Source of the DNA: an uncultured Bacteroidales bacterium
GTDB lineage: Bacteria; Bacteroidota; Bacteroidia; Bacteroidales; F082
Assembly (NCBI GenBank): GCA_905236635.1
Contig: CAJOCJ010000004.1
Span: 62,001-126,000, forward strand
Length of the DNA: 64,000 bases
Direction of reading: 5' to 3'
Below are positions 50,691 through 60,750 of the stretch, piece by piece. A program made the position numbers and the translations under genes. Under the pieces are notes generated by a model that saw nothing but the letters and a program-made list of their open reading frames with translations, had not been told where the DNA came from and searched no databases. The first letter of the stretch is position 1. The number at the start of each line of letters is the position of its first letter.

Positions 50691-52220
50691 ATGAAAGCGA
50701 AGATCTACGGTGTCTTTATTCTTGTCGAGGCGTTCTTTATGTTGGTAGCTTCGATGGTGGCGTTGCATTATAATATGGTATGTGGCGAGAAAGACGTGGT
50801 GTCGCTGCTTGCCTCCACGATGATTACTGGAATCTTCGGATTCATCCTGCTCTCCGCAGGCCGCGAAAGGGCGAGGAAAGGAGGCGGTCGTGTGCAGAAG
50901 TTCGAAAGCCTCACAATGAAAGACTCTTTCGTGCTCGTCACGGTGGCATGGGTGCTCTTTGCAGTGTTCGGCATGCTACCGTTCATCTTCACAGGCGCCA
51001 TCGACAATGTCACCGATGCCTTCTTTGAGTCGATGTCAGGATTCACCACCACTGGCGCGACAATCATGAATAACATTGATTCTCAACCACATGGAATACT
51101 GTTCTGGCGTAGCATGACGCAGTGGCTCGGCGGCTTGGGTATCATCGTGTTGTTCCTTGCCATCATCCCTGCGTTGAATAAAAACTCTAACAAAACGACA
51201 CTGTATGCGGCGGAGATGTCTGGCTTGAGCGTCAAGAAGTTACACCCGAAGATGGCTGTCACGGCACGTCATCTCTACATAATCTACATGTTTCTGACCG
51301 TGGTTTGCGCTTTGGTTTATTGGGCTGGTCCGATGAACCTATACGACGCTGTGTGTCATGCACTTACGACAATGTCGAGCGGCGGATTCAGCACACATCA
51401 GGCAAGCATAGGATACTTCAACTCGAGCTATGTCGAGTATTTCTGCTCCTTGTTTATGATAATGTCGGGTATCAACTTTTCCCTTTATTATTTCCTTTCG
51501 AGAGGCGATGTGAAGTATTTCTTGAAAAACGAGGAATTACGCTGGTTCTTCGGTGTCATCGTGATAATGGTGGCCGTTATGACGGCCTTGTTCTACTATG
51601 CTCCGACGGTTGAGACTATCACCACCGACACCTCGGCATATCCTGAACCTACGTTTGAGTCGAGGTTCCGCGCCGCCTTATTCCACGTGGTGACAATTGT
51701 ATCATCGACAGGATACCAGGGCTCGTATTACGATTACACGCTTTGGGGTGGAATGTTCCTCTTCCCGACACTGCTGCTGATGCTCAGCGGTTCTTGCGCT
51801 GGATCAACATCGGGAGGTATCAAAATCATCCGCTGGATGGTGTGCCTCAAGTCTATCCGCATAACTATCAAGCAGTTCCTGCATCCAAGCGCAGTTTTCT
51901 CGGTAAAAGTGTCGAAAGAGGTGGTGTCTAACGAAATTCTTCTTAGAACCTTGAATTTCCTGTTCTTCTACGTCATAATATGCATCGTCAGCGTCATCGT
52001 GCTGTCAATCAGCGGGTGCGAGTTCGAAGAGAGCGTGTTTAATGTCGTTACAGCCCTAAGTAACATGGGACCTGGCTACAAGTCGACAGGCCCGGCCACG
52101 ACATTCTCCGATCTCACCGTCACAGCGAAATGGGTGATGTCGTTCTTGATGCTCATCGGTCGTCTGGAAATCTACACAGTGCTGCTGATTTTCACCCCGA
52201 CGTTCTGGAACAAAAAATAA
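50691..52220 (+). CDS. TrkH family potassium uptake protein
   Basis: AFFESMSGFTTTGATIM; WRSMTQWLGGLGIIVLFLAIIP; MLSGSCAGSTSGGIKIIR. Confidence 0.94.
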   Translation: MKAKIYGVFILVEAFFMLVASMVALHYNMVCGEKDVVSLLASTMITGIFGFILLSAGRERARKGGGRVQKFESLTMKDSFVLVTVAWVLFAVFGMLPFIFTGAIDNVTDAFFESMSGFTTTGATIMNNIDSQPHGILFWRSMTQWLGGLGIIVLFLAIIPALNKNSNKTTLYAAEMSGLSVKKLHPKMAVTARHLYIIYMFLTVVCALVYWAGPMNLYDAVCHALTTMSSGGFSTHQASIGYFNSSYVEYFCSLFMIMSGINFSLYYFLSRGDVKYFLKNEELRWFFGVIVIMVAVMTALFYYAPTVETITTDTSAYPEPTFESRFRAALFHVVTIVSSTGYQGSYYDYTLWGGMFLFPTLLLMLSGSCAGSTSGGIKIIRWMVCLKSIRITIKQFLHPSAVFSVKVSKEVVSNEILLRTLNFLFFYVIICIVSVIVLSISGCEFEESVFNVVTALSNMGPGYKSTGPATTFSDLTVTAKWVMSFLMLIGRLEIYTVLLIFTPTFWNKK

Positions 52221-52225
52221 TCTAA

Positions 52226-53479
52226 CTATTTGTCACTCATCATGTTAATCGAGTACGACGAAGGTCTCTGATAGACTTTCAGGTCGAACTGGTTCACCAC
52301 TGCATATACGTGGTCGAAGATGTCGTTCTGTATTGCCTCATACGACAGCCAGTCGGTCTTTGCGCTGAAGCAGTAGATCTGCATCGGGACACCGAATTCT
52401 GTCGGGTCTTTCTGGCGAACCAGCATCGTCAGATTGTGGTTCAGGTTAGGATTTTGCTTGATATAAGCAGTCAGATAAGCCCTGAAGATACCGAGGTTGG
52501 TCTGACGGCGTCCGTTGACGAGGTTGCTGGTATCTATATTGTTTTGCTTGTTGAATTTCTCTATTTCCTTTTCTTTAGTGTCGATATAATCCTTGACAAG
52601 TTGGAATTTCCTATATTTCTCTAACATTTCCGGGGTGCAGAACTTCACCGTGTCTAGGTCGATGATGATAGAACGTGAGATACGACGGCCTCCAGCCTCG
52701 CTCATGCCACGCCAGTTGATGAACGGATCGGTGATCATCGAATATGTCGGGATGGTGGAGATGGTGTTGTCCCAGTTCTGTACCTTAACGGTGGTAAGAC
52801 CTATGTCTATGACGTTACCGTCGGCGTCGCCTTTCACAATCCAGTCGCCGATACGCACCATGTCGTTGGAAGTCAATTGGATACCTCCCACAAAGCCGAG
52901 GATAGGGTCTTTGAAAACAAGCATCAGCACCGCGGAGAGAGTACCTAGTCCGATGAAGATGTCGCTCATGTCTTTGTGTATCAGGACTCCAATGACTAAC
53001 AGGATGCAAATCATTATTGAGATGATCTTCGCGACCTGCATGAAGCCTTTCATTGGCTTGTTCTTTGAGACGTCAAACGAGTTGTAAACGTCTGATATTG
53101 AGTCGGTTATGGAAATGATAATGCCAGTGTATGTCGTTATTTCGCATATTCTGGTTACCACCATGATGAAGGAGTTGAGAGAATCCAGATCAGGGGCGAC
53201 AGTGTATAGTAAATACTTTATCATGTAAACCGGCACAAGGAATGCCAGTCGTCTCTCAAGCTTGCGGCCGAGGAAGAAGTCGTCGTATTTGAATGAGGTC
53301 TTTCTGATGAGCCCGCCGACGTATTTCTTCAAGATCCATTTCACTAGGAAAAACAGGCCGAAAGATACCACCAATAACGAGATAATCCCGATTCCTTGTG
53401 CAAAGTCTTTCGCTAATTCTTCGCTGAGATGCATGCTGAGGAATAGTCTCTCTAAAATATCTAAATACTTGGTAATCAT
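52226..53479 (-). CDS. Mechanosensitive ion channel (MscS family, YbdG-like)
   Basis: LGFVGGIQLTSNDMVRIGDWIVKGDADGNVIDIGLTTVKVQNWDNTISTIPTYSM. Confidence 0.93.
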   Translation of the reverse strand: MITKYLDILERLFLSMHLSEELAKDFAQGIGIISLLVVSFGLFFLVKWILKKYVGGLIRKTSFKYDDFFLGRKLERRLAFLVPVYMIKYLLYTVAPDLDSLNSFIMVVTRICEITTYTGIIISITDSISDVYNSFDVSKNKPMKGFMQVAKIISIMICILLVIGVLIHKDMSDIFIGLGTLSAVLMLVFKDPILGFVGGIQLTSNDMVRIGDWIVKGDADGNVIDIGLTTVKVQNWDNTISTIPTYSMITDPFINWRGMSEAGGRRISRSIIIDLDTVKFCTPEMLEKYRKFQLVKDYIDTKEKEIEKFNKQNNIDTSNLVNGRRQTNLGIFRAYLTAYIKQNPNLNHNLTMLVRQKDPTEFGVPMQIYCFSAKTDWLSYEAIQNDIFDHVYAVVNQFDLKVYQRPSSYSINMMSDK

Positions 53480-53512
53480 ATTATTATAAATTGTATTATT
53501 TGTTTTTATTAT

Positions 53513-53550
53513 GAGATTTCTCCACTACACTTCGTTTCGGTCGAAATGAC
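53513..53550. repeat. REP-like palindromic element (GAGATTTCTCCACT...GGTCGAAATGAC)
   Basis: Shares GATTTCTCCACT and GTTTCGGTCGAAATGACGA with the 60187-60287 element. Confidence 0.65.
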
Positions 53551-53571
53551 GAAGAAACATTGATAATCATT

Positions 53572-54459
53572 TTAAGGTGTTGGTAATAATATATTTAATG
53601 ACAAAGGATTGATTTGCACTTCGATGTCCTTGGTCATCATAATAGGTTCTCCGTCGATATTTGCGTAGTCTTCTTTATTGCGTATCACCTTGATATTCTG
53701 TGCTTTATGAATGTCAACAAAACGTGTTTTGTCGATACGCTTGGTCATCAGTCGTTCGGCGACAAACGGCATAACCAAGAGATTGGGCTTCTTGAAGATG
53801 CATACGTCGAGCAGACCGTCGTTGAGCGAGGCGTGAGGGGAGACGGCAGCGTTGAAGCCAAACTGGTTGCTGTTAGCAAAGGAGATGAACAGAGGCTCAC
53901 AGTCGAGTTCCTCTTTGTCGTCAAGAATCAGGTGATATTTCTCTGGTTTGAACTTGAAATACTTTTCTGTGACGAGTTTTACGTATGTTTTGAACCCGCG
54001 ATTCGGGTCTCTGGCAAAATAATCTGCTATGATGGCGTCGAAGCCCACACCAGCAATGCTTACATAAGGCACTCCGTTCACTGTGGCGGTGTCGATCTTT
54101 GACTTCACGCCTTTGTTTATCACCTCGGTTATGACTTTCTTAGGTTTTAAAGGCAGATGCAGATGGCGCGCGAGTCCGTTGCCGGAACCGTAAGGCACGA
54201 TGGCGAAGGTCTGTGACGCTCCAATCATGTTGGTGGCCACCTCGTTTATGGTGCCGTCGCCACCGACAGCCACGATGATATCATATTGATCCTCAATGGC
54301 TTGCTTGGTCAACTCAGCAGCATGCCCGCCATATTCTGTCAGCGTGATGGTGTAGTCGTATTTGTCCTTGTCAATAAGCTTCTCGACAATCGATGGGAAT
54401 TTCGACTTGTCGTGATGGCCCGAGATGGGGTTGACAATAAACAATATCTTCTCTTTCAT
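53572..54459 (-). CDS. Diacylglycerol/lipid kinase family protein (YegS/DagK type)
   Basis: ILFIVNPISGHHDKSKFPSIVEKL; DIIVAVGGDGTINEVATNMIG; IVPYGSGNGLARHLHLP. Confidence 0.93.
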   Translation of the reverse strand: MKEKILFIVNPISGHHDKSKFPSIVEKLIDKDKYDYTITLTEYGGHAAELTKQAIEDQYDIIVAVGGDGTINEVATNMIGASQTFAIVPYGSGNGLARHLHLPLKPKKVITEVINKGVKSKIDTATVNGVPYVSIAGVGFDAIIADYFARDPNRGFKTYVKLVTEKYFKFKPEKYHLILDDKEELDCEPLFISFANSNQFGFNAAVSPHASLNDGLLDVCIFKKPNLLVMPFVAERLMTKRIDKTRFVDIHKAQNIKVIRNKEDYANIDGEPIMMTKDIEVQINPLSLNILLPTP

Positions 54460-56384
54460 TGTATGTATAACTTATTGTTAATCATTCTGTTGTTGTATTG
54501 CTGCAGGCGCATCTTAAACTTGCCGTCAAGCTCTGTCCAAGGTTCGACGTCGCCTTCATTGTAGAGATTGTGCTCTAACGTCGGGTCGTTTTCTATGTCG
54601 AAGACGGAGGTGATGTTTTGACCATCTGACTGCAGCATATATCTGCCATCGGAATACTCGTAAATGTTGTTGAGATAGCTAGCAAAACAAGGCTCTTGCA
54701 GGCTGTCGAACACGTTACGTCCGAAGGTGAAGACGGTGTCGTTGTATCCCAATGCCGCCAGCAAGCTGATGCCGAGGTCGGTCTGCTGTGCTAAGATATT
54801 GGTTTTCAAAGGTTTGATGACGCTCGGGGCATAGAAAGCAGTCACTATCTGATACTGTCCGTAGCCGTTGAGGTAGTTGTCGAAGCAATGTTCGGGGTTC
54901 ACGTGGTCGCCCACCAGGACGAAGATGGTGCTGTCGAACCAGCTGTAGCTGCTCATGGTTTCGAAGAAATGGCGCATGGCGTCATCGGTGTAACGCATGC
55001 TGCGTTCGAAGTCGGTTTTATAGTCGCCTTCGGGCAGCTCGTAGCCCTTAGGGAGCTTGAACGGGTGGTGCGACGAGAGCGTGAAGACACCAGCAGCGAA
55101 AGGCTTTTTCATGGCATCAAGCTTGCTGGCGGTGTATTGCAGGAACGGCATGTCGGAGATGCCCCAGGTGCCGTCGTAATCGTCATCGTTGCCGTATTCA
55201 TTGCGTCCATAATAGCTGTCGAACCCGGCGGCAATAGAGGAAGCGTCGAAGTTCATGGTGCCGTTGTTGCCGCCGTGGAAGAACGCGGTAGAATAGCCGT
55301 GTTTCTTTAAAATACTGCCGATTCCGTCGAGTCTGTTGACCGCATAGCGTGACTCGACATAGTCTTTCGACATCAGCGATGGCAGGCCAGAGAGGATGGA
55401 AGTGAGCGCCTCTATCGACTGTCTGCCGTTGGCCATCCCATTGAAACTCAAGCTGTTGGCTAGTAATGAGTCGAGGAACGGGGTGATGGTCGTCTCACGT
55501 TGCTCATTATAAAACCTCACCATTTCCTGGCCGTGGCTCTCCAAGATGATGATCAAGACATTGTAGCCTTGGGCGTTGCCATCGAGGAAACGGTTGACTG
55601 TCAAGTCGTTACGGATAGGAGAGTAGAGGCTTTCGAGTTCGTCGTCGTCGTAGAAGTCGAGTCTTTTCAGCACGTCGCCAGAAGAGCCACGGCCGATTGT
55701 AAACGGCGTGTTCAGTACCAGCGGAATGTTCTGTGTTTTCGTATAGTTTGCGGCCGTTATGATGCTTATCGGCTTGTTTTGCAGTCCGCCCCTGAGTCCT
55801 ATTATCGAGGCAGCCACCAGACCTAAGAATATCAGCGAACGCGTGAAATACCAATACTTTCGGTTTGTTATGACGGCCGGCTTAACTCTCGTCTTCCTTG
55901 TTAAGATGATTATCGCGAGTAGAAACACAGCAAATATCACCACCATAAACCAGAAATCAACAAGGAATTGGAGCATCAGACCGCCTTGGTTGTCGTCGGT
56001 ATGTTGGGCGAAACCGAGCAGCTCGGAGGTCATTCTCTTGTCGATATAGCGGTAATAAATGACGTCAATAAGATTTAAAGTAATACTTGAAATATTCGTT
56101 ATAACAAAAAGAATATCAACGACTTTGCAATAGTATTTGTTGTATTTGAATTCTAACGGGATGCCGTAAAAAATGAGGAATGGCAGGTTGGCTATGATGA
56201 GTGTCCAGATGTCGAACCTCATGCCTATGAAGAAGAGTCGGAGCTGCCCGCCTCGGCCAAGGCCGGGGAAGTTGCCGACATTGAAAAGGAACAGCAGCCA
56301 ACGGCTTAATGCAAGCAACAAAAGCATCACGCCGAGGCGGGCAATGAACACTTTCCAGAGCGGCAATTCCTTGTTTTTGAACAT
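54456..56384 (-). CDS. LTA synthase family phosphoglycerol transferase/sulfatase
   Basis: 5 TM N-term; NVLIIILESHGQEMV; STAFFHGGNNGTMNFDA; DSTIFVLVGDHVNPE. Confidence 0.9.
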   Translation of the reverse strand: MFKNKELPLWKVFIARLGVMLLLLALSRWLLFLFNVGNFPGLGRGGQLRLFFIGMRFDIWTLIIANLPFLIFYGIPLEFKYNKYYCKVVDILFVITNISSITLNLIDVIYYRYIDKRMTSELLGFAQHTDDNQGGLMLQFLVDFWFMVVIFAVFLLAIIILTRKTRVKPAVITNRKYWYFTRSLIFLGLVAASIIGLRGGLQNKPISIITAANYTKTQNIPLVLNTPFTIGRGSSGDVLKRLDFYDDDELESLYSPIRNDLTVNRFLDGNAQGYNVLIIILESHGQEMVRFYNEQRETTITPFLDSLLANSLSFNGMANGRQSIEALTSILSGLPSLMSKDYVESRYAVNRLDGIGSILKKHGYSTAFFHGGNNGTMNFDASSIAAGFDSYYGRNEYGNDDDYDGTWGISDMPFLQYTASKLDAMKKPFAAGVFTLSSHHPFKLPKGYELPEGDYKTDFERSMRYTDDAMRHFFETMSSYSWFDSTIFVLVGDHVNPEHCFDNYLNGYGQYQIVTAFYAPSVIKPLKTNILAQQTDLGISLLAALGYNDTVFTFGRNVFDSLQEPCFASYLNNIYEYSDGRYMLQSDGQNITSVFDIENDPTLEHNLYNEGDVEPWTELDGKFKMRLQQYNNRMINNKLYIQ

Positions 56385-56413
56385 ATTTTTATTTTTCGCA
56401 AAAATAATAAAAA

Positions 56414-56442
56414 TCTTTTAACTTTTAACCTTTATCTTTTAA
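56414..56442. repeat. Heptamer array CTTTTAA CTTTTAA CCTTTAT CTTTTAA
   Basis: 7-nt period in the divergent LTA-synthase / M23 promoter region. Confidence 0.75.
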
Positions 56443-56452
56443 CAAAAATTAT

Positions 56453-56461
56453 TATCTTTGT
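56453..56461 (+). promoter_or_regulatory. Bacteroidetes -7 element TATCTTTGT upstream of M23 peptidase
   Basis: Matches TAnnTTTG. Confidence 0.55.
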
Positions 56462-56479
56462 ACATCAAATTTATTGAAG

Positions 56480-58195
56480 ATGAGAGTAAAACTTTGTGTT
56501 GCTTTATTATTGATTGTCAATGTTTTAAATGCTCAAAACAAGTCAAAATACCCGCAGTATCCCGATCCCGTGAAGTTTCCGATATATCTTTCGGCAAATT
56601 TCGGTGAGCTTCGCAACAACACGTTTCATGCCGGCGTGGATATAAAAACAAATGGTGAGACTGGCAAGAAGGTGTATGCTGTCGCTGACGGCTATGTTAG
56701 CCGCATCGGAGTGTCGCCTTGGGGTTATGGCAACGTGGTGTATGTCACTCATAATGATGGATATATGTCGGTTTATGCCCATCTGGAAAGCTTCAATAAA
56801 AAGATTGGCGCTTATGTCCGCAACAAACAGCTTAAAAGCAAGTCGTTCAAACAGAGTCTGTTTTTGGAAAAAGACGAGATTCCTGTGAAAGCAGGCGAGA
56901 TGCTTGGACTTAGCGGTAACAGCGGTAGTTCGGGAGGTCCTCATCTGCATTATGAGCTTCGCGACGCCAACCAACATCCGGTGAATCCATTTTATTTTGG
57001 ATTCAAAATAGCCGACAATATCAAGCCTACAATCGATGGAATAGCAGTATATCCTGGGGAAAAGTCATCGGTGAACGGCTCTGATAAAGTTGCATTTCTT
57101 GAACTTATTAATGAAAATGGCGATTATTCTGTCAAAAATGGCGACATCAAAGTCAACGGGACAATCAATTTCGGTATCTCGCTCTATGACAAGGCCGATG
57201 ATTCGCATAACAAATGCGGCGTTTATTCAATCGAGCTTTTTGCTGATAACAGATTGATATACAAGGTTTTATTTGACTCATATTCATATGATGAGACACG
57301 TTATGTCAATAGTTTGATTGATTATGCAAAATTTATAAAAAGCAATACGAAATATATTAGGACTGAAGTTGACGAGTATAATATCCTAAGTTTATATGAT
57401 GAAAAAACCAGCGGAATCACTGTAAATGAAGGGGATAAGGTGGAGATGAAATATGTCGTCAAGGATTATTTCGGCAACACTTCCACCGTTAATTTTACTT
57501 TAATTGGCGACAAGCCGTTGACGGAATTCTCTGAAAATCAATATGGTAGGGCTTATTATCGTGTCGATGGCAAGACGGAGACAGAGATTAACCTTGATGG
57601 CTTCACTGCCAAGATTCCTGAAAAGGCGTTTTATAAGTTTGAATATATCTTGGCACGCCAAATTGACTCTATTGAGAATATCGCCTCGGATTATGCGTAT
57701 GTGCTTGGTACTGAAGATATTCCGGTTCAGAAAAATATCGAAATCAAGATCCGTCCTGCCAAAGAATATGCCAATTCCGATAAGTTGTATGTCGTCAAGG
57801 TGGCAAAAAACGGCAACTTCAGTGCGGTGGGAGGCAAGATGGTCGATGGCATGATGACGGCTAATGTACGTAATTGCGGCACTTATGCTTTGGCTGTTGA
57901 CAATACTGCGCCGACAATAACACCTGACAACTTCAAAAACAACAGCAAGGTTATCAAGTGTAAACGCTTGAAAGCCAAGATCTCTGATAAGGGTTCGGGT
58001 ATCGACAAATATGATATTTACCTTAACGGGAAATGGGTTATTGGCGCTTACGATGGCAAAAACGCCTTGTTGTATTACGATGTCGATGACTACCTGAAGA
58101 TGGGTAATAATAAGATGGAAATCGTTGTCACTGATGTGGTTGGCAACAAAAGGACCAGCACATACAACATCATCAGGGAAGCTCCAAAGAAATAA
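56480..58195 (+). CDS. M23 family metallopeptidase
   Basis: FHAGVDIKTNGETGKKVYAVADGYVSRIGVSPWGYGNVVYVTHNDGYMSVYAHL; SSGGPHLHYELRD. Confidence 0.92.
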   Translation: MRVKLCVALLLIVNVLNAQNKSKYPQYPDPVKFPIYLSANFGELRNNTFHAGVDIKTNGETGKKVYAVADGYVSRIGVSPWGYGNVVYVTHNDGYMSVYAHLESFNKKIGAYVRNKQLKSKSFKQSLFLEKDEIPVKAGEMLGLSGNSGSSGGPHLHYELRDANQHPVNPFYFGFKIADNIKPTIDGIAVYPGEKSSVNGSDKVAFLELINENGDYSVKNGDIKVNGTINFGISLYDKADDSHNKCGVYSIELFADNRLIYKVLFDSYSYDETRYVNSLIDYAKFIKSNTKYIRTEVDEYNILSLYDEKTSGITVNEGDKVEMKYVVKDYFGNTSTVNFTLIGDKPLTEFSENQYGRAYYRVDGKTETEINLDGFTAKIPEKAFYKFEYILARQIDSIENIASDYAYVLGTEDIPVQKNIEIKIRPAKEYANSDKLYVVKVAKNGNFSAVGGKMVDGMMTANVRNCGTYALAVDNTAPTITPDNFKNNSKVIKCKRLKAKISDKGSGIDKYDIYLNGKWVIGAYDGKNALLYYDVDDYLKMGNNKMEIVVTDVVGNKRTSTYNIIREAPKK

Positions 58196-59671
58196 CTATC
58201 GTCCTTGCGGCACAAACTGATATGCTCCGGCATCCGGGCGGTCGCCTCTGTCGACGCCATCCAAGTCGAACCTCAGATCGCCGATGCAATAGCACGGATT
58301 GCCAATGCCTATTGCAGGTGACAAGGTGTCGAGGTGGAAATCGAACTCATCAGTATTCTTGAATTTTGGACTTTTATTGAACATGCACTGCTCGTAAAGC
58401 TGCGACAGCTGCGGTCTCATCGTGCGAATGAGGCTGTTTTTGAACTTGTACAAGGTGTCGTTGGAAGGGTAGAAGTCGGTGCCGAACTCGTTCTCCCTGT
58501 TGCCGTACACTATGCTGTTGATGATGTTACATTCAAACGGCACATGATATGTCAGTCCGTCGCTTGGATTGGTGTATAAGTTATTGAAAAACAACGTTTC
58601 AGTCGTTCTTGTGGAGCCTGTCCAGTAGTTGGCGATGGTGCTGTGGGTGAACATATAGCTGCCGCCGCCGGTGAGTGCCATGCAGTAGTTTCCGCAGTTG
58701 TTAATTACGGTATTATATGCGTTGATGGTGTAACAGTTGGCATACAGGCCCATTCCGGTGTGGTTTTCGATGATGGTGTTGGTGATGTATGCCGGTTCCA
58801 TGTTATCTGTCAGCATCCGCTGAATCTGTAGTCCTATAAAGCCATTTCTGATGATGGCGTGGTCGATGGTATGAGGATGGCCTTCGCGCGCCTCCATGAG
58901 CCATATTCTGTCCCATTGTCCCGGCTGGTTGTCGTAGTAATGCTCGAGCCTGTCGCCTTGAAACACAACGGGGTTCTCGGCTGTTCCGTTGACGACGAGC
59001 TGTCCCTCGCTCCATGCCCACAAGCCTGATCCTCCATGGAAATACACGTGTGTTCCTGGTTCTATGGTCAGGGTGCCGTCGGAGTCGATAAGTGCCACAT
59101 TATAAATGACATACGGTTTCTCTGCTGTCCAGTGGACGTCCTTCAACGTGTCGTTGGTCAAAGGGTAGTAATAGTTGGTGTAATGCCCGTTTTGGTCGGG
59201 GAATATGCCAATGCGGCCTATGATATAGTTCGCGTTTTGGCCGTAAGCCGTAAGGTGGACGACCTTCTCGTTGCCGTTGGTGTTGAAAATAAGGCGGTCC
59301 TGGACGAAGAACGGGTTGTTGTCGTCATTCGGGTTGATCGTGACCTTGATAAACACGTAGAGGCTGTCTTTTGCGTAAATTTCGGTATTGTTGAATGACG
59401 TTCCCGACTCGCCGTCGACATTGATGCTGTACGGCGACGAGCTGCCACCCTCGAGACGGATGGAGTTGATTTTGAGGTTCTCGGAGTTGTCATTGTATAT
59501 CATCAACACTCTCGTCGAGGAGCCCACAGTGGTGAACACGGTGTCGAATGCGATGGTGTCGGTCGACAGGCTGATGTTCATCGACGGCGAGTCGGAGAAC
59601 ACCTGTTTTTTGCGACAAGAAATCGCTAAAACGACCATTGATAATAATATGACAATCAAATATTTACGCAT
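58196..59671 (-). CDS. Lipoprotein with right-handed beta-helix-like region, hypothetical
   Basis: Lipobox LAISCRKKQ; GTHVYFHGGSGLWAWSEGQLVVNGTAENPVVFQGDR; repeated short beta-helix rungs. Confidence 0.75.
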   Translation of the reverse strand: MRKYLIVILLSMVVLAISCRKKQVFSDSPSMNISLSTDTIAFDTVFTTVGSSTRVLMIYNDNSENLKINSIRLEGGSSSPYSINVDGESGTSFNNTEIYAKDSLYVFIKVTINPNDDNNPFFVQDRLIFNTNGNEKVVHLTAYGQNANYIIGRIGIFPDQNGHYTNYYYPLTNDTLKDVHWTAEKPYVIYNVALIDSDGTLTIEPGTHVYFHGGSGLWAWSEGQLVVNGTAENPVVFQGDRLEHYYDNQPGQWDRIWLMEAREGHPHTIDHAIIRNGFIGLQIQRMLTDNMEPAYITNTIIENHTGMGLYANCYTINAYNTVINNCGNYCMALTGGGSYMFTHSTIANYWTGSTRTTETLFFNNLYTNPSDGLTYHVPFECNIINSIVYGNRENEFGTDFYPSNDTLYKFKNSLIRTMRPQLSQLYEQCMFNKSPKFKNTDEFDFHLDTLSPAIGIGNPCYCIGDLRFDLDGVDRGDRPDAGAYQFVPQGR

Positions 59672-59673
59672 TG

Positions 59674-60180
59674 TTACTTAATGTAATCCTTGAATGGTTG
59701 TTTTAGATAGGCATCGGAGCCGATATACTTCATTATTGGCATGAAATCGCTGACTTCGAGGTAGCCTGATACAGGTGTTATGAGCTGGCTTTTCTCGTTC
59801 ATGAAGACGTAGGTCGGATACGACATCTTGCCTTGAAGCAAAGCTGCCGCAAGCTGGTGGGTGCCTCTGCGTCCGTTCATCCCGCCCTCATTTACGAAGG
59901 TATAGCCTGCAAATTCGATGGTGTCGTTGCACTCGGCGTTGAATTTCACGGCATAATAGTGTTCGTTCATATAGGCGGCCACATCAGGGTTTTTGAATGT
60001 GGTCTGGTCCATTTTCTTGCACCACCCGCACCAGTCGGTAAACACGTCGATGAAGATCTTCTTGGGTGCTGTCTTGTTCAGCTCCACAGCCTCCTGAAAC
60101 GTCATCCAGTTGATTTTCTGGGCGTTACAGAATATCGGCAATGCTAGAACTATCGTTAATGCCAATAATAATTTTTTCAT
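59674..60180 (-). CDS. Thioredoxin-fold protein
   Basis: Signal peptide; KIFIDVFTDWCGWCKKMDQTTFKNPDVAAYMNEHYYAVKFNAE (WCGWC). Confidence 0.9.
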   Translation of the reverse strand: MKKLLLALTIVLALPIFCNAQKINWMTFQEAVELNKTAPKKIFIDVFTDWCGWCKKMDQTTFKNPDVAAYMNEHYYAVKFNAECNDTIEFAGYTFVNEGGMNGRRGTHQLAAALLQGKMSYPTYVFMNEKSQLITPVSGYLEVSDFMPIMKYIGSDAYLKQPFKDYIK

Positions 60181-60186
60181 TTATCT

Positions 60187-60287
60187 GTCATTTCGAGCTT
60201 GTCGAGAAATCCTTATTATTCAATAGTCTTTTGAAAAAGAAGATTTCTCCACTTCACTCCATTTCATTACGTTTCGGTCGAAATGAC
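60187..60287. repeat. Composite inverted REP-like element
   Basis: GTCATTTCGAGCTTGTCGAGAAATC (60187-60211) and inverted copy GATTTCTCCACTTCACTCC...GGTCGAAATGAC (60242-60287). Confidence 0.7.
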
Positions 60288-60294
60288 GACCTTT

Positions 60295-60750
60295 TTAATA
60301 TTCTCTAATTTCTTTTTTAGAATCCTTCTCCTTCAAGCTGTCGCGTTTATCGTAGAAATGCTTGCCTTTTGCCAACGCTATCTCCATTTTCGCCAAACCG
60401 CGGTCATTGACAAACATCTCTATAGGAACAATGGTGAAGCCTTTCTCCGAGCTCTTGGCCTTGAGTTTGCGCAGCTCCTTCATGGTGAGCAGGAGTTTGC
60501 GGTCGCGTTTCGGCACGTGGTTGTTATACGTCCCGAAGCGGTATTCCGCTATGTGCATGCCCACGACGAACAACTCGTCCTTGATAAAGGTACAGTAAGA
60601 GTCGGCGAGACTTGCCTTGCCTTCACGTATGCTCTTGATCTCCGTGCCTGTCAGGACGATACCGGCGGTGTATCTGTCGATGAGGAAATATTCGAAAGAA
60701 GCCCGCTGGTTCTTGATGCTTATTCTGACCTGTTTGACCTTATTTGCCAT
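60295..60750 (-). CDS. smpB: SsrA-binding protein SmpB
   Basis: [61 protein letters not shown]. Confidence 0.95.
   Translation of the reverse strand: MANKVKQVRISIKNQRASFEYFLIDRYTAGIVLTGTEIKSIREGKASLADSYCTFIKDELFVVGMHIAEYRFGTYNNHVPKRDRKLLLTMKELRKLKAKSSEKGFTIVPIEMFVNDRGLAKMEIALAKGKHFYDKRDSLKEKDSKKEIREY

Noticed and set aside
54456-56384. Gram-positive contamination suggested by LTA synthase homolog
   Set aside because: LTA-synthase-family sulfatase-fold proteins occur in Bacteroidetes and the flanking genes and promoters fit the rest of the window.
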